Shown here: positions 14,443 through 22,414 of the stretch, piece after piece
How positions within the stretch are numbered: the first letter of the stretch is position 1
Layout: each line of letters opens with the position of its first letter
From: an uncultured Hungatella sp.
GTDB taxonomy: Bacteria > Bacillota > Clostridia > Lachnospirales > Lachnospiraceae
Direction: 5' to 3'
NCBI GenBank assembly: GCA_910588325.1
Contig: CAJUPP010000055.1
Span: forward strand, 1 to 25,188
DNA length: 25,188 nt
Notes under the pieces: model-generated
What the model saw: the letters and a program-made list of their open reading frames with translations, nothing else
What the model was told of the DNA's origin: nothing
Databases searched by the model: none
Translations under genes and position numbers: made by a program

Positions 14443-15657
14443 ATGAAAGAACATAAATTTTATGAATATGTCTGCTGGGGAGTAACCGCAGTGGTGGTTA
14501 CCATTTCCTGTATTGTAGTTGCTCTTCTGTTTTTGCGCTGGCAGTCCGTAAGACAGGCTATTCGGACTGTGAATACGATTCTGGCCCCCATTACCTACGG
14601 TGCAATTCTGGCATATTTACTGTCACCGGTTTACAACCATTTACAGATTATTTTAAGGAAATTCCTGAAAAAAGACAGCACCGCAAAAGCAGGGGCAACC
14701 GTAGGAAGCCTGATTGTCCTTGTGGCAGTCGTGTTCGGTTTGTTTTCCATGATTATTCCTGAGGTGTGGGAGAGCATTGTGGGGATTGTCAATTCCATTC
14801 CGTCCTATGCCCAGGTAATATCCGGGTGGATTGAAGATATTTTTTCCAATTATCCGGAGGTAGAGCAGGTGATTCTGGCTAATTACAATCAGGGCGTGGA
14901 GAGGCTGGTTACCTGGCTTCAATCGGAAACAGGGCTTATGGCCAATATTGAGAAGGTTCTGACCGGGCTTTATACCGGCGTCATAAGCCTTATCAATCTG
15001 GTAAAAAATATTTTAATTGGCATGATTGTCATGGTTTATCTGCTGAACATCAAAGATACGTTGTCTGCTCAGGCAAAAAAGATTGTTTACGGCCTGTTTT
15101 CCATTCACGCTGCCAATGAGATTGTGGAGAAGGTGCGCTTTGTCCACAAGGTATTCGGCGGATTCATCATCGGCAAGCTGGTAGATTCCCTGATTATCGG
15201 GCTTATCACGTTTATCTGGCTTGGCATTTTCAAGATGCCGTATACTTTGTTGATCAGTGTGATTATCGGTGTAACCAACGTGATTCCGTTTTTTGGTCCG
15301 TTTATCGGAGCCATTCCAAGTGCCATCCTGCTTTTATTGGTCAGCCCCAGGCAGTGTATCTGGTTTTTGGTGTCCATTCTGGTGATTCAGCAGTTTGACG
15401 GCAATATTTTAGGACCAAAGATTTTAGGCAATTCTACTGGTGTGTCCAGCTTCTGGGTATTATTTTCTATCCTGTTTTTCGGAGGAATCATGGGACCAAT
15501 CGGTATGATTATCGGCGTGCCTACTTTTGCGGTCATTTACAGACTTATAGCAGAATTTGTGGAGAAACGGCTGGCTTCCAAACAGCTTTCAACGGCTACA
15601 AAGGATTACGGCGATTTAGATTATATTGATGAAAAGAAAAAAACATATATCAGGTAG
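14443..15657 (+). CDS. AI-2E family transporter (UPF0118)
   Basis: An integral membrane protein of the autoinducer-2 exporter-like family; members also move other solutes, so substrate is open. The 404 residues have about eight hydrophobic segments. Two lie near the N-terminus (about 8-30 and 45-65), followed by a polar region (about 110-165) with EVWESIVGIVNSIPSY, and the conserved C-terminal core IGVTNVIPFFGPFIGAIPSA (about 276-296). Next comes QQFDGNILGPKILGNSTGVS, the family hallmark. The tail (about 380-404) is charged. AAAGGA at 14424-14429 is a weak, rather distant ribosome site. A TATACT box at 14374-14379 is the best promoter guess, with a poor -35. Five bases separate it from the SpoIID-domain gene, implying one operon. 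Confidence 0.92.
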   Translation: MKEHKFYEYVCWGVTAVVVTISCIVVALLFLRWQSVRQAIRTVNTILAPITYGAILAYLLSPVYNHLQIILRKFLKKDSTAKAGATVGSLIVLVAVVFGLFSMIIPEVWESIVGIVNSIPSYAQVISGWIEDIFSNYPEVEQVILANYNQGVERLVTWLQSETGLMANIEKVLTGLYTGVISLINLVKNILIGMIVMVYLLNIKDTLSAQAKKIVYGLFSIHAANEIVEKVRFVHKVFGGFIIGKLVDSLIIGLITFIWLGIFKMPYTLLISVIIGVTNVIPFFGPFIGAIPSAILLLLVSPRQCIWFLVSILVIQQFDGNILGPKILGNSTGVSSFWVLFSILFFGGIMGPIGMIIGVPTFAVIYRLIAEFVEKRLASKQLSTATKDYGDLDYIDEKKKTYIR

Positions 15658-15662
15658 GGCAT

Positions 15663-17915
15663 ATGAAGAGTAAGAAAATGTTGGGCTGGATAATAGGGAT
15701 TCCCCTGGTGATTGTTGTTTTAATTGGAATCATTTTGTGGAAAGAACCTGAAAGGGAAGGGATTTCCAGAGCTGTTGCCTACAAATCAGCAGCTCTTTTT
15801 CTTACCTCGGATGAAGAGTGCAGAAAAGAGTCGGAGGAAGAGAACTCTTATTTTCCGGCAGGAAGCCAGAATCAGTGGTATGTAAAATATATGGATTATC
15901 TGTATCGTCACGAGATAATTTCAGAGGAATTGACGCCGGCTTTAGAGAAGGAAGCGGAAGGGAAGCTGACCTATGAGGAAGCAGACTATTTTTTTCAGAA
16001 GGTGTCTGAAAATCTGGCCGATCAGGTGATTGTGACAAAGAAAAACAGGCAGAAGCCTTTTCCGGAGGATGAATGGTGGGTTTTGTATGAAGAACTTTGC
16101 CAGGAGACGGAAGATGCAAAAGTAGAAGAGAGAAATTTGATTATCTGCGGAACTCCTGAGACTGCGGAAGACGGAGAACCATGGGTAGTACATACAAACC
16201 AGGGCAGATTTGGTTTTGAGGGCCTGGCCATGTCGAAATATCTGGACAGAGAGATTCTGGTGCTGCAGCGGGAAGGGCAGATTATCCGTGTTATAGAAAA
16301 AGTCAGTGATGATGTGGTTTATAAAAATGTATGGGTTTCTTCTGCAGAGGAGAAAGAATTGACCGGTTACGTGGGAGATGTTCTTCGAGAGCTTTCCTTT
16401 CAGAAGAAAATCAAGTCCCCTAAAGACATGGAAAATCAGGTGGCTGATCTTTATCTGTCTCAGGGAGAGGTGAAGAAAATCGTTTTAAAGAAAGAGCGCG
16501 TAGGCGGAAAGGTTCTTTCTGTGAAAGAGGATTCCATAGAGATTGAGGGCTATGGGGAAGTGCCGGTTGAGGAAGGGTTTGGGGTATATAAACTGTACGG
16601 CCAGTTTGAACGGCAGACTATGAGCAATATACTGGTGGGATATGACAGTCAGGAATTTGTGGCTGCAGATGGGAAATTATGTGCAGCCCTGATTGTAAGG
16701 CCCTTTGAGGCAGATACGATTCGGGTTTTGGTGATGGATACCGGTTTTCAGTCTGTATTTCATGACAGCATTCAGCTGGAATTTTTAAGCGGCGGTACTT
16801 ACACGGTTGATAAGGAGGAATACAGTTTTTCCAGCGGGGAGACTATGACGCTGACGCCCATGGATGACATTTTAAAAAACGGAAGAGTCATTTTTGAGCC
16901 GGATGATACAGAACGGGGAATCCGTGTGCTGTCTGTGGAGCGTGCCAATGGAATTCCTGTCTATCCGGGACGGCTGGAGATTGCCAGGGAAGAAGATTCC
17001 CTTGTGCTGGTGAACGAAGTCTATCTGGAGAACTATTTAAAGAGAGTGGTTCCCAGTGAGATGCCGGTCAGCTATGAGAAGGAGGCGCTGAAATCTCAGG
17101 CAGTCTGCGCCAGGACCTATGCCTATGGTCAGATTCAGGGGAACAGCTACAAGCAATATGGTGCTCATGTAGATGACAGTACCAGATTTCAGGTATACAA
17201 CAATTCCGATGTGGGCAGTACCAGCGATATGGCGGTGAATGAAACCTATGGGGAACTTTTGACCTATCAGGGTCAGGCAGCGGAGGCGTTTTATTTTTCC
17301 ACTTCCTGCGGCCACACCACGGATGGCACCATATGGGGAGCGGATCTGTCGGAGATCCCTTATCTCAAAGGGGTTGCGGTAAAGGATGGAGGCGGGCAGA
17401 AAAGTCTGGCTTCCAACACAGACTTTGAAGAATTTATTAAAAGCAAGGCAGAAGGGTATGAGTCAGAGTTTGCTTTCTACCGGTGGAGTACGAAATTGAC
17501 CAGCAGGCAGCTGGAAGAGAAGATAAATGATGTGGGCATTATCACAAATGTTGTGATGGAGGAGCGTTCCACAGGAGGTATTGGAAAGGTTTTGCTGGTG
17601 GAGGGAACGGAGGGAAGCCGCAGGATTCAGGGGGAAGGCGCCATTCGTTCTACACTGGGAAATGCGGAGCTGGTAATTGAAAAACAGGACGGCACGACAG
17701 TGACAGGCTGGTCCTCTCTGCCCAGTTCCTTTATTGCCATCCAGTGCGGGCAGCCGGATGAAAATCAGGTGACAACGTTTACGATCTATGGCGGCGGTTA
17801 TGGGCATGGCGTGGGTATGAGCCAGAACGGGGCCCAGGCCATGGCAAAAGCAGGGAAGAATTACAGGGAGATTCTGGAGTTTTTCTTTGATGGGATAGAG
17901 GTGATGAAAAAATAA
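15663..17915 (+). CDS. SpoIID/LytB-domain protein with a long N-terminal extension
   Basis: Membrane-anchored, extracellular protein whose C-terminal half belongs to the SpoIID family of peptidoglycan lytic transglycosylases, which cut denuded glycan strands during engulfment. The 750 residues hold one N-terminal anchor helix (about 6-26), about 420 residues of extension with no domain I recognise, and the SpoIID domain from about 435. The catalytic glutamate is E466 in VVPSEMP, then EALKSQAVCARTYAYG, the Cys/His-bearing STSCGHTTDGTIWG, and the closing GYGHGVGMSQNGAQAMA. True SpoIID proteins are near 340 residues, so this is the longer, LytB-like kind found in many clostridia. The extension may bind wall or partner proteins. 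Start ATG 15663 follows AGGTAGGG across the previous stop. Downstream lies a GH3 enzyme that could act on related fragments. Confidence 0.9.
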   Translation: MKSKKMLGWIIGIPLVIVVLIGIILWKEPEREGISRAVAYKSAALFLTSDEECRKESEEENSYFPAGSQNQWYVKYMDYLYRHEIISEELTPALEKEAEGKLTYEEADYFFQKVSENLADQVIVTKKNRQKPFPEDEWWVLYEELCQETEDAKVEERNLIICGTPETAEDGEPWVVHTNQGRFGFEGLAMSKYLDREILVLQREGQIIRVIEKVSDDVVYKNVWVSSAEEKELTGYVGDVLRELSFQKKIKSPKDMENQVADLYLSQGEVKKIVLKKERVGGKVLSVKEDSIEIEGYGEVPVEEGFGVYKLYGQFERQTMSNILVGYDSQEFVAADGKLCAALIVRPFEADTIRVLVMDTGFQSVFHDSIQLEFLSGGTYTVDKEEYSFSSGETMTLTPMDDILKNGRVIFEPDDTERGIRVLSVERANGIPVYPGRLEIAREEDSLVLVNEVYLENYLKRVVPSEMPVSYEKEALKSQAVCARTYAYGQIQGNSYKQYGAHVDDSTRFQVYNNSDVGSTSDMAVNETYGELLTYQGQAAEAFYFSTSCGHTTDGTIWGADLSEIPYLKGVAVKDGGGQKSLASNTDFEEFIKSKAEGYESEFAFYRWSTKLTSRQLEEKINDVGIITNVVMEERSTGGIGKVLLVEGTEGSRRIQGEGAIRSTLGNAELVIEKQDGTTVTGWSSLPSSFIAIQCGQPDENQVTTFTIYGGGYGHGVGMSQNGAQAMAKAGKNYREILEFFFDGIEVMKK

Positions 17916-17939
17916 TATCCGAATCGGTAAAAATTGTCC

Positions 17940-17968
17940 TAGATAAAAGCAGGAGAATCCGATATAAT
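17940..17968 (+). promoter_or_regulatory. Promoter of the GH3 glycosidase gene
   Basis: TAGATA (17940-17945), a 17-bp spacer and a perfect TATAAT (17963-17968). The -10 overlaps an ATG at 17967, so a transcript from here cannot use that ATG, which supports the downstream start at 18021. Confidence 0.6.
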
Positions 17969-18020
17969 GAAAGAAAATAACAAAATATTGTCTGGAAGAC
18001 AGACAAGAAGGAGGAGAAGG

Positions 18021-19757
18021 ATGGTAAATTTAAAGGAAAAACCGTTTTGTCTGGGGGATGAGGCGATTCAGTGGGTAGAAGATACCATTGCCGGTATGAG
18101 CCTGGATGAGAAGGCAGGACAGCTGTTTGTTCAGATGAGAAAAAGCCTGGATGAGGGGGTTATCAAGGATACGCTGTCTAAGTATCATCAGGGCGGATTG
18201 AGATGGCAGGGCGGCGACCGCAATCAGGTTTACAATCAGAACAAGACGTATCAGGAGAATTCCAAGATTCCGCTCCTGATTGCTGCCAACTGCGACAATG
18301 GAGGAGACGGCTGTCTGTCTGACGGAACCTTTGTGGCCACTGCAGTGGAAGCAGCCGCCGGCGAGGGAACCAAAACCGCTTATGATATCGGTTATGTGGC
18401 AGGGCGTGAGGCTTCCAGTGTAGGAGTAAACTGGATGTTCAATCCCTGTGCGGACATTTACATGAACTGGAGAAATACCATTGTCAATACCCGTGCTTAC
18501 GGCGATAATGCAGACAGGGTTATTGAGAATATCAGGGAGTTTATCAACGGAATCCACCAGAGCAATGTGGCTTGTTGCTGCAAGCATTTTCCGGGCGACG
18601 GCGTGGAAGAGAGAGACCAGCATCTGGTTTTGGGAGTCAACGATTTAAGTGTGGAAGAGTGGGATCAAACCTTCCGCAAAGTATATCAGACCATGATTGA
18701 TGAGGGGCTGGAGAGCATTATGGTAGGGCATATCGCTCTTCCGGAGATGAGCCGTAAGCTGCGTCCGGGGATTAAGGATGAGGAGATTATGCCTGCTACT
18801 CTTGCTCCTGAACTTCTGACAGACCTTCTGCGTGGCGAGATGGGATTCAACGGTGTGGTCATCACAGATGCTTCCCATATGGCTGGTATTGCCTGTATGG
18901 AAAAGAGAGAGATTGCAGTGCCTAAGGCTATTGCCAGCGGCTGTGACATGTTCCTGTTCAGCAATGATATAGAAGAAGATTTCGGATATATGAAGGCAGG
19001 CATCGAAAAGGGAGTCATCACGGAGGAGAGATTAAGCGATGCACTTCACAGAATTTTGGGCCTGAAAGCAAAACTGGGACTTTATAAGAAAGAGAATGTG
19101 ACGCCTGCACCGGAAGTGAAGGAGCAGGTGGTTGGATGCGAAGAGCATATTCGGCTGGCCCAGGAAGCGGCAGAGCGCTGCATTACACTGGTAAAGGATA
19201 CCAGACATGATCTGCCTGTCGATCCGGCAAAGAAGAAACGGGCCCGCCTGGTATTTATCCAGTCTACCCCCACTACCAAGGCATACAAGGGCGACCCAGT
19301 GAAGCAGGTGGTTGTGGAGGAACTGGAAAGGGCAGGATTTTTGGTGGATGTGGCTCCTAACTTCCATGATCTGGAGGTGGAAGAGGGACCAAAGCCGGAG
19401 AATATGATGAAGATGATGGAGTGCGGCAGTATGAAGGAATTCCGCGAGAAATATGATGTGGTGTTCCTTGTGCTGAATATCAAGGGATATGCTCAGGAGA
19501 ATCATGTGAGACTTCGCTGGAGCTGCAATCATTCCAGTGAGCTTCCATGGTATGTGACAGAGGTTCCCACAGTGGGAATCAGTCTGAATTATACCAATCA
19601 TCTGATTGATGTTCCGCAGGTTCACGCGTTTGTCCATGCTTATGGAAATACAAGAACCTCTATCCGTACGGCCATTGAGAAGATTTGCGGGAAGAGTGAG
19701 TTTAAGGGAACGGCAAGCGATACGGTATTCTGCGGAAAGTGGGATACACGGCTGTAG
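18021..19757 (+). CDS. Glycoside hydrolase family 3 protein (beta-N-acetylhexosaminidase-like)
   Basis: Probable cytoplasmic beta-N-acetylglucosaminidase of the NagZ kind, which trims N-acetylglucosamine from peptidoglycan fragments. It is 578 residues from the ATG at 18021, chosen because AAGGAGG ends 6 nt before it; the longer frame from 17967 starts on a -10 box. The TIM barrel (about 20-360) has KHFPGDGVEERDQH, with the D199-x-H201 acid/base pair of NagZ-type GH3 enzymes, and the nucleophile D283 in VITDASHM. NagZ enzymes usually read GHG where this has GDG (D193). A C-terminal domain of about 200 residues (roughly 375-578) goes beyond minimal NagZ (about 340) and recalls the two-domain NagZ of Bacillus. 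No signal peptide is visible. Substrate specificity cannot be proven from these motifs. Confidence 0.88.
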   Translation: MVNLKEKPFCLGDEAIQWVEDTIAGMSLDEKAGQLFVQMRKSLDEGVIKDTLSKYHQGGLRWQGGDRNQVYNQNKTYQENSKIPLLIAANCDNGGDGCLSDGTFVATAVEAAAGEGTKTAYDIGYVAGREASSVGVNWMFNPCADIYMNWRNTIVNTRAYGDNADRVIENIREFINGIHQSNVACCCKHFPGDGVEERDQHLVLGVNDLSVEEWDQTFRKVYQTMIDEGLESIMVGHIALPEMSRKLRPGIKDEEIMPATLAPELLTDLLRGEMGFNGVVITDASHMAGIACMEKREIAVPKAIASGCDMFLFSNDIEEDFGYMKAGIEKGVITEERLSDALHRILGLKAKLGLYKKENVTPAPEVKEQVVGCEEHIRLAQEAAERCITLVKDTRHDLPVDPAKKKRARLVFIQSTPTTKAYKGDPVKQVVVEELERAGFLVDVAPNFHDLEVEEGPKPENMMKMMECGSMKEFREKYDVVFLVLNIKGYAQENHVRLRWSCNHSSELPWYVTEVPTVGISLNYTNHLIDVPQVHAFVHAYGNTRTSIRTAIEKICGKSEFKGTASDTVFCGKWDTRL

Positions 19758-19955
19758 GTTGTTGAGGGAGTCGAGAAAGGTCTGCCCGTGGAGCGAATGA
19801 TATTGTTTCTCCCGGGCACGCTCTCGCTCCGTGAAGGTCTACGTTCCGCTGCGTGAAAACCTGAGCGAGAGTGTGTCGGAAGAGAGTTGCCAGACACTTC
19901 GGTGCGGACCTAATGGAGTTCTCACTGTGGACCTAATGGAGCTTCTGCCGCGGCC
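19758..19955. repeat. Hairpin- and repeat-rich spacer between convergent genes
   Basis: This 198-bp region has no good protein frame but contains stacked inverted repeats. TGCCC-GGAG (19783-19793) pairs with CTCC-GGGCA (19809-19818). CACGCTCTCGCTC (19817-19829) pairs with GAGCGAGAGTGTG (19863-19875) over 13 positions with one G-T pair. GTGTC (19873-19877) pairs with GACAC (19893-19897). Two copies of GGACCTAATGGAG follow, at 19906-19918 and 19929-19941. Adjacent arms share bases, as in a folded element. Neither end shows the clean T run of an ordinary terminator. It may be a dispersed intergenic element or a structured RNA; base composition is richer in G and C than other spacers in the window. 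Confidence 0.6.
19906..19941. repeat. Direct repeat GGACCTAATGGAG, two copies
   Basis: The 13-bp unit at 19906-19918 recurs exactly at 19929-19941, a 23-bp period of about two helical turns, just before the end of the minus-strand deacetylase gene. Confidence 0.8.
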
Positions 19956-20858
19956 CTACATGCCACCCTGTCCCTGCACCATCTCATCCAGCGTCCCAAA
20001 CCGATACCCCATTTCTTCCCATCTCGTCAGAAGTTCATCCAGAATTTCTCCATTGGTTTTCGAAGTGCTATGTAAAAGCACAATCGCTCCGGGATGAATT
20101 CTTCCCAGCAGTTTCTTAAACGCCTCTTCATGGGAGGGCTGTTTATCCTCATACCAATCCACATAAGCCAGACTCCAGAAAAATGTCGTATACCCAAGTT
20201 CCTGAGCCATAATCAGATTGGATTCGCTGTATTTTCCCTGAGGCGGCCGATAATACTTCTTCATAGGCTGGCCGGTTGTCTGCTGATATAGGTTTTCTAA
20301 GTCTGTCAGTTCCTGATTGAAGGATTCTTTTGTGGAAATTTTAGACATATCAGGGTGATGGTATGTATGATTGCCTACCGTATGCCCTTCTTCTACCATT
20401 CGTTTTACCAGTTCCGGACTGGTTTCCAGATAATTTCCAACCAGAAAAAAGGCGGCAGGAGCATGATGCTTTTTCAGGGCATCTAAGATAGCGGCCGCAT
20501 TGCCGTTTTCATATCCCGCATCAAAGGTCAGATAAATGACCTTCTCGTCTGTCTGATTGACATAATAGGCGCGGAATTGCTTTAAGTAATCTGCTGTGGC
20601 ATTTCCTACAGGCGGTTTTCCTTCCTGACTAAAACTTAATCCCCAGTTGCCTTCTGCGGAAGTTGGGATGGCCTGAGGAGGGGCGGAATTGTTCTGGACA
20701 GAGGAAACAGAAGGGGGTGTGGTATCTGCGTTCCAGGCGGAAATCTGAAAAGGGCTTTTATCTGCGATTCGGGCGGCGCTGTCTCCCATGCAAAAGCAGA
20801 GCACGGCCAGAAAAAACAGCTGGATTGCGTTTTTGATATAGATGTGAGGAGGCTTCAT
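19956..20858 (-). CDS. pdaA: PdaA-like polysaccharide deacetylase
   Basis: A NodB-type deacetylase, most likely acting on N-acetylmuramic acid to allow muramic-delta-lactam formation in spore cortex. The 300 residues begin with a secretion signal or anchor (hydrophobic 10-24), then a Ser/Pro/Asn linker to about 65. The NWGLSF segment at 71 is the PdaA-type entry. Motif 1 is TFDAGYENG (D113); the second Asp of canonical TFDDG is missing, as in PdaA, where Asn stands there. Motif 2 is NHTYHHP (H164, H168), motif 3 RPPQG (204-208), and LLHS carries H263. AGGAGGG lies 5 nt before the ATG. It converges on the GH3 gene and diverges from the MATE gene. The symbol is given on motif likeness; a non-sporulation PdaA relative remains possible. 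Confidence 0.88.
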   Translation of the reverse strand: MKPPHIYIKNAIQLFFLAVLCFCMGDSAARIADKSPFQISAWNADTTPPSVSSVQNNSAPPQAIPTSAEGNWGLSFSQEGKPPVGNATADYLKQFRAYYVNQTDEKVIYLTFDAGYENGNAAAILDALKKHHAPAAFFLVGNYLETSPELVKRMVEEGHTVGNHTYHHPDMSKISTKESFNQELTDLENLYQQTTGQPMKKYYRPPQGKYSESNLIMAQELGYTTFFWSLAYVDWYEDKQPSHEEAFKKLLGRIHPGAIVLLHSTSKTNGEILDELLTRWEEMGYRFGTLDEMVQGQGGM

Positions 20859-20875
20859 AAACCCTCCTGAAAGTT

Positions 20876-20905
20876 TTTATAAAATCTATGAAATTCTGCT
20901 TGCAA
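20876..20905 (-). promoter_or_regulatory. Promoter of the deacetylase gene
   Basis: On the minus strand TTGCAA (20905-20900), an 18-bp spacer, and TATAAA (20881-20876). The -10 lies about 18 bp before the ATG. A sporulation sigma factor could be used instead; no clear sigma-G type motif was identified. Confidence 0.4.
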
Positions 20906-20927
20906 AAATTCTTAAATGTGCTAAATT
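20900..20927 (+). promoter_or_regulatory. Possible promoter of the MATE transporter gene
   Basis: The same palindromic TTGCAA (20900-20905) read on the plus strand is followed by a 16-bp spacer and TAAATT (20922-20927), which has TG one base before it. This is a 4/6 -10, so confidence is low. Confidence 0.35.
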
Positions 20928-20974
20928 AGTATCTTGTTTAAACTGTATTTTCAAAAAAAGAGAGGACTTAAATT

Positions 20975-22414
20975 ATGGCAGGCAGGACAACAAAAAACAT
21001 GACAGACGGTTCGCCTATGAAATTGATTCTTGGTTTTTTGATTCCCATGTTATTTGGGCTTTTGTTCCAACAGTTTTACAACATGATGGACACCATTATC
21101 GTAGGAAAATATCTGGGTGTCAATGCATTGGCATCCGTAGGTTCCACAGGTTCCATCAACTTTATGATTGTAGGCTTCTGCATCGGTGTATGCAGTGGGT
21201 TTGCGATTCCGGTAGCACAGAGTTTCGGCAATAAAAATGAAAAGGCCATGCGCAGGTATGCGGCCAACGGCGGCTGGCTGACGGCGATTTTTTCCGTGGT
21301 TATGACTTTGGCGGTCTGTCTGCTGTGCCGGAGGATTTTAGGGTTGATGAAGACGCCGGAGGAGATCTTTGACGACGCTTACGCCTACATTTTCGTAATC
21401 TTCCTGGGGATTCCGGCTACCTGTCTTTACAATATTTTGGCAGGAATTATCCGTTCCATGGGGGACAGCACTACGCCGTTGATTTTCCTGCTGATTTCTT
21501 CAGTGCTGAACATTGTGCTGGATATGTTTACTATCATTGTGCTGAATATGGGAGTAGCGGGAGCGGCCTGGGCCACAGTGATTTCCCAGGGGATTTCAGG
21601 AGTCTTGTGCCTCTTCTACATGAAGAAGAACTATTCTGTCCTGAAGATGGAAGGGGATGAGTGGAAGCCGGACATCCGGGCTATGATTACCCTGTGTAAT
21701 ATGGGAATTCCCATGGGACTGCAGTATTCCATTACGGCTGTGGGAAGCGTGATTCTTCAGACTGCGGTCAACTCTCTGGGAGCGGTTACGGTGGCATCGG
21801 TTACGGCAGCCGGGAAAATCAGCATGTTTTTCTGCTGTCCATTTGACGCCATGGGCTCTACCATGGCGACCTATGGAGGTCAGAATCTGGGAGCACGGAA
21901 ACTGGATCGGATTCAGAAGGGAGTCAGAGACTGTGCGATCCTGGGGGCAGGGTATGCAATCCTTGCCTATGTGGTGATTTTCATGTTCAGCGATACCATT
22001 GCCCTGCTGTTCGTAAACCACTCGGAGACAGAGATACTTAAGAATACAAGGCAGTTTTTACTGACAAACGCGGCGTTTTATTTCCCGCTGGCCCTTATCA
22101 ATATTCTTCGTTTCATGATTCAGGGATTAGGGTATTCCAGGCTGGCGATCCTGGCAGGAGTCAGTGAAATGGCCGCCCGTACGGTGATGGGCTTTTGCCT
22201 TGTCCCGCTGCTTGGTTTTCATGCAGTATGTTTCGCAAATCCACTGGCCTGGGTAGCGGCGGATTTATTTTTGATACCTGCATACTTCTACGTTATGAGG
22301 CGCCTGTACCGTACCACAGGATACTCAGGGCAGAATCCTGCAGGGATACAGAAGGAAACTGAGAAACAGAGGCAGGGGCACAAACATAAAAGGAGGGCTA
22401 CAACTGCCATATGA
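20975..22414 (+). CDS. MATE family efflux transporter
   Basis: A multidrug and toxin extrusion transporter in the cytoplasmic membrane, normally exchanging cationic compounds for sodium or protons. The 479 residues show about twelve hydrophobic segments in two similar halves. The start PMKLILGFLIPMLFGLLFQQ followed by FYNMMDTIIVGKYLG is the standard MATE opening, and GIIRSMGDSTTPL near residue 160 and RFMIQGLGYSRLAIL near 382 are the matching half-signatures. The final 35 residues are a basic, Gln/Lys/Arg-rich tail. GAGAGGA lies 8 nt before the ATG. Its stop overlaps the next start by 4 bp (ATGA), so the radical SAM gene is coupled to it. The substrate cannot be told. Confidence 0.95.
   Translation: MAGRTTKNMTDGSPMKLILGFLIPMLFGLLFQQFYNMMDTIIVGKYLGVNALASVGSTGSINFMIVGFCIGVCSGFAIPVAQSFGNKNEKAMRRYAANGGWLTAIFSVVMTLAVCLLCRRILGLMKTPEEIFDDAYAYIFVIFLGIPATCLYNILAGIIRSMGDSTTPLIFLLISSVLNIVLDMFTIIVLNMGVAGAAWATVISQGISGVLCLFYMKKNYSVLKMEGDEWKPDIRAMITLCNMGIPMGLQYSITAVGSVILQTAVNSLGAVTVASVTAAGKISMFFCCPFDAMGSTMATYGGQNLGARKLDRIQKGVRDCAILGAGYAILAYVVIFMFSDTIALLFVNHSETEILKNTRQFLLTNAAFYFPLALINILRFMIQGLGYSRLAILAGVSEMAARTVMGFCLVPLLGFHAVCFANPLAWVAADLFLIPAYFYVMRRLYRTTGYSGQNPAGIQKETEKQRQGHKHKRRATTAI

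Noticed and set aside
17967..18020. Longer N-terminus for the GH3 protein from the ATG at 17967
   Set aside because: That ATG overlaps a perfect -10 box, has no ribosome site, and the added residues (an Arg-rich run) are the translated ribosome site of the ATG at 18021.
18030..19637. Long minus-strand frames opposite the GH3 gene
   Set aside because: Antisense shadows of a gene with clear catalytic motifs; rich in Cys/His/Ser in the way random frames are.
19831..20097. Plus-strand frame of 88 residues in the repeat-rich spacer
   Set aside because: Runs antisense into the deacetylase gene, and its first part is built from the inverted repeats.
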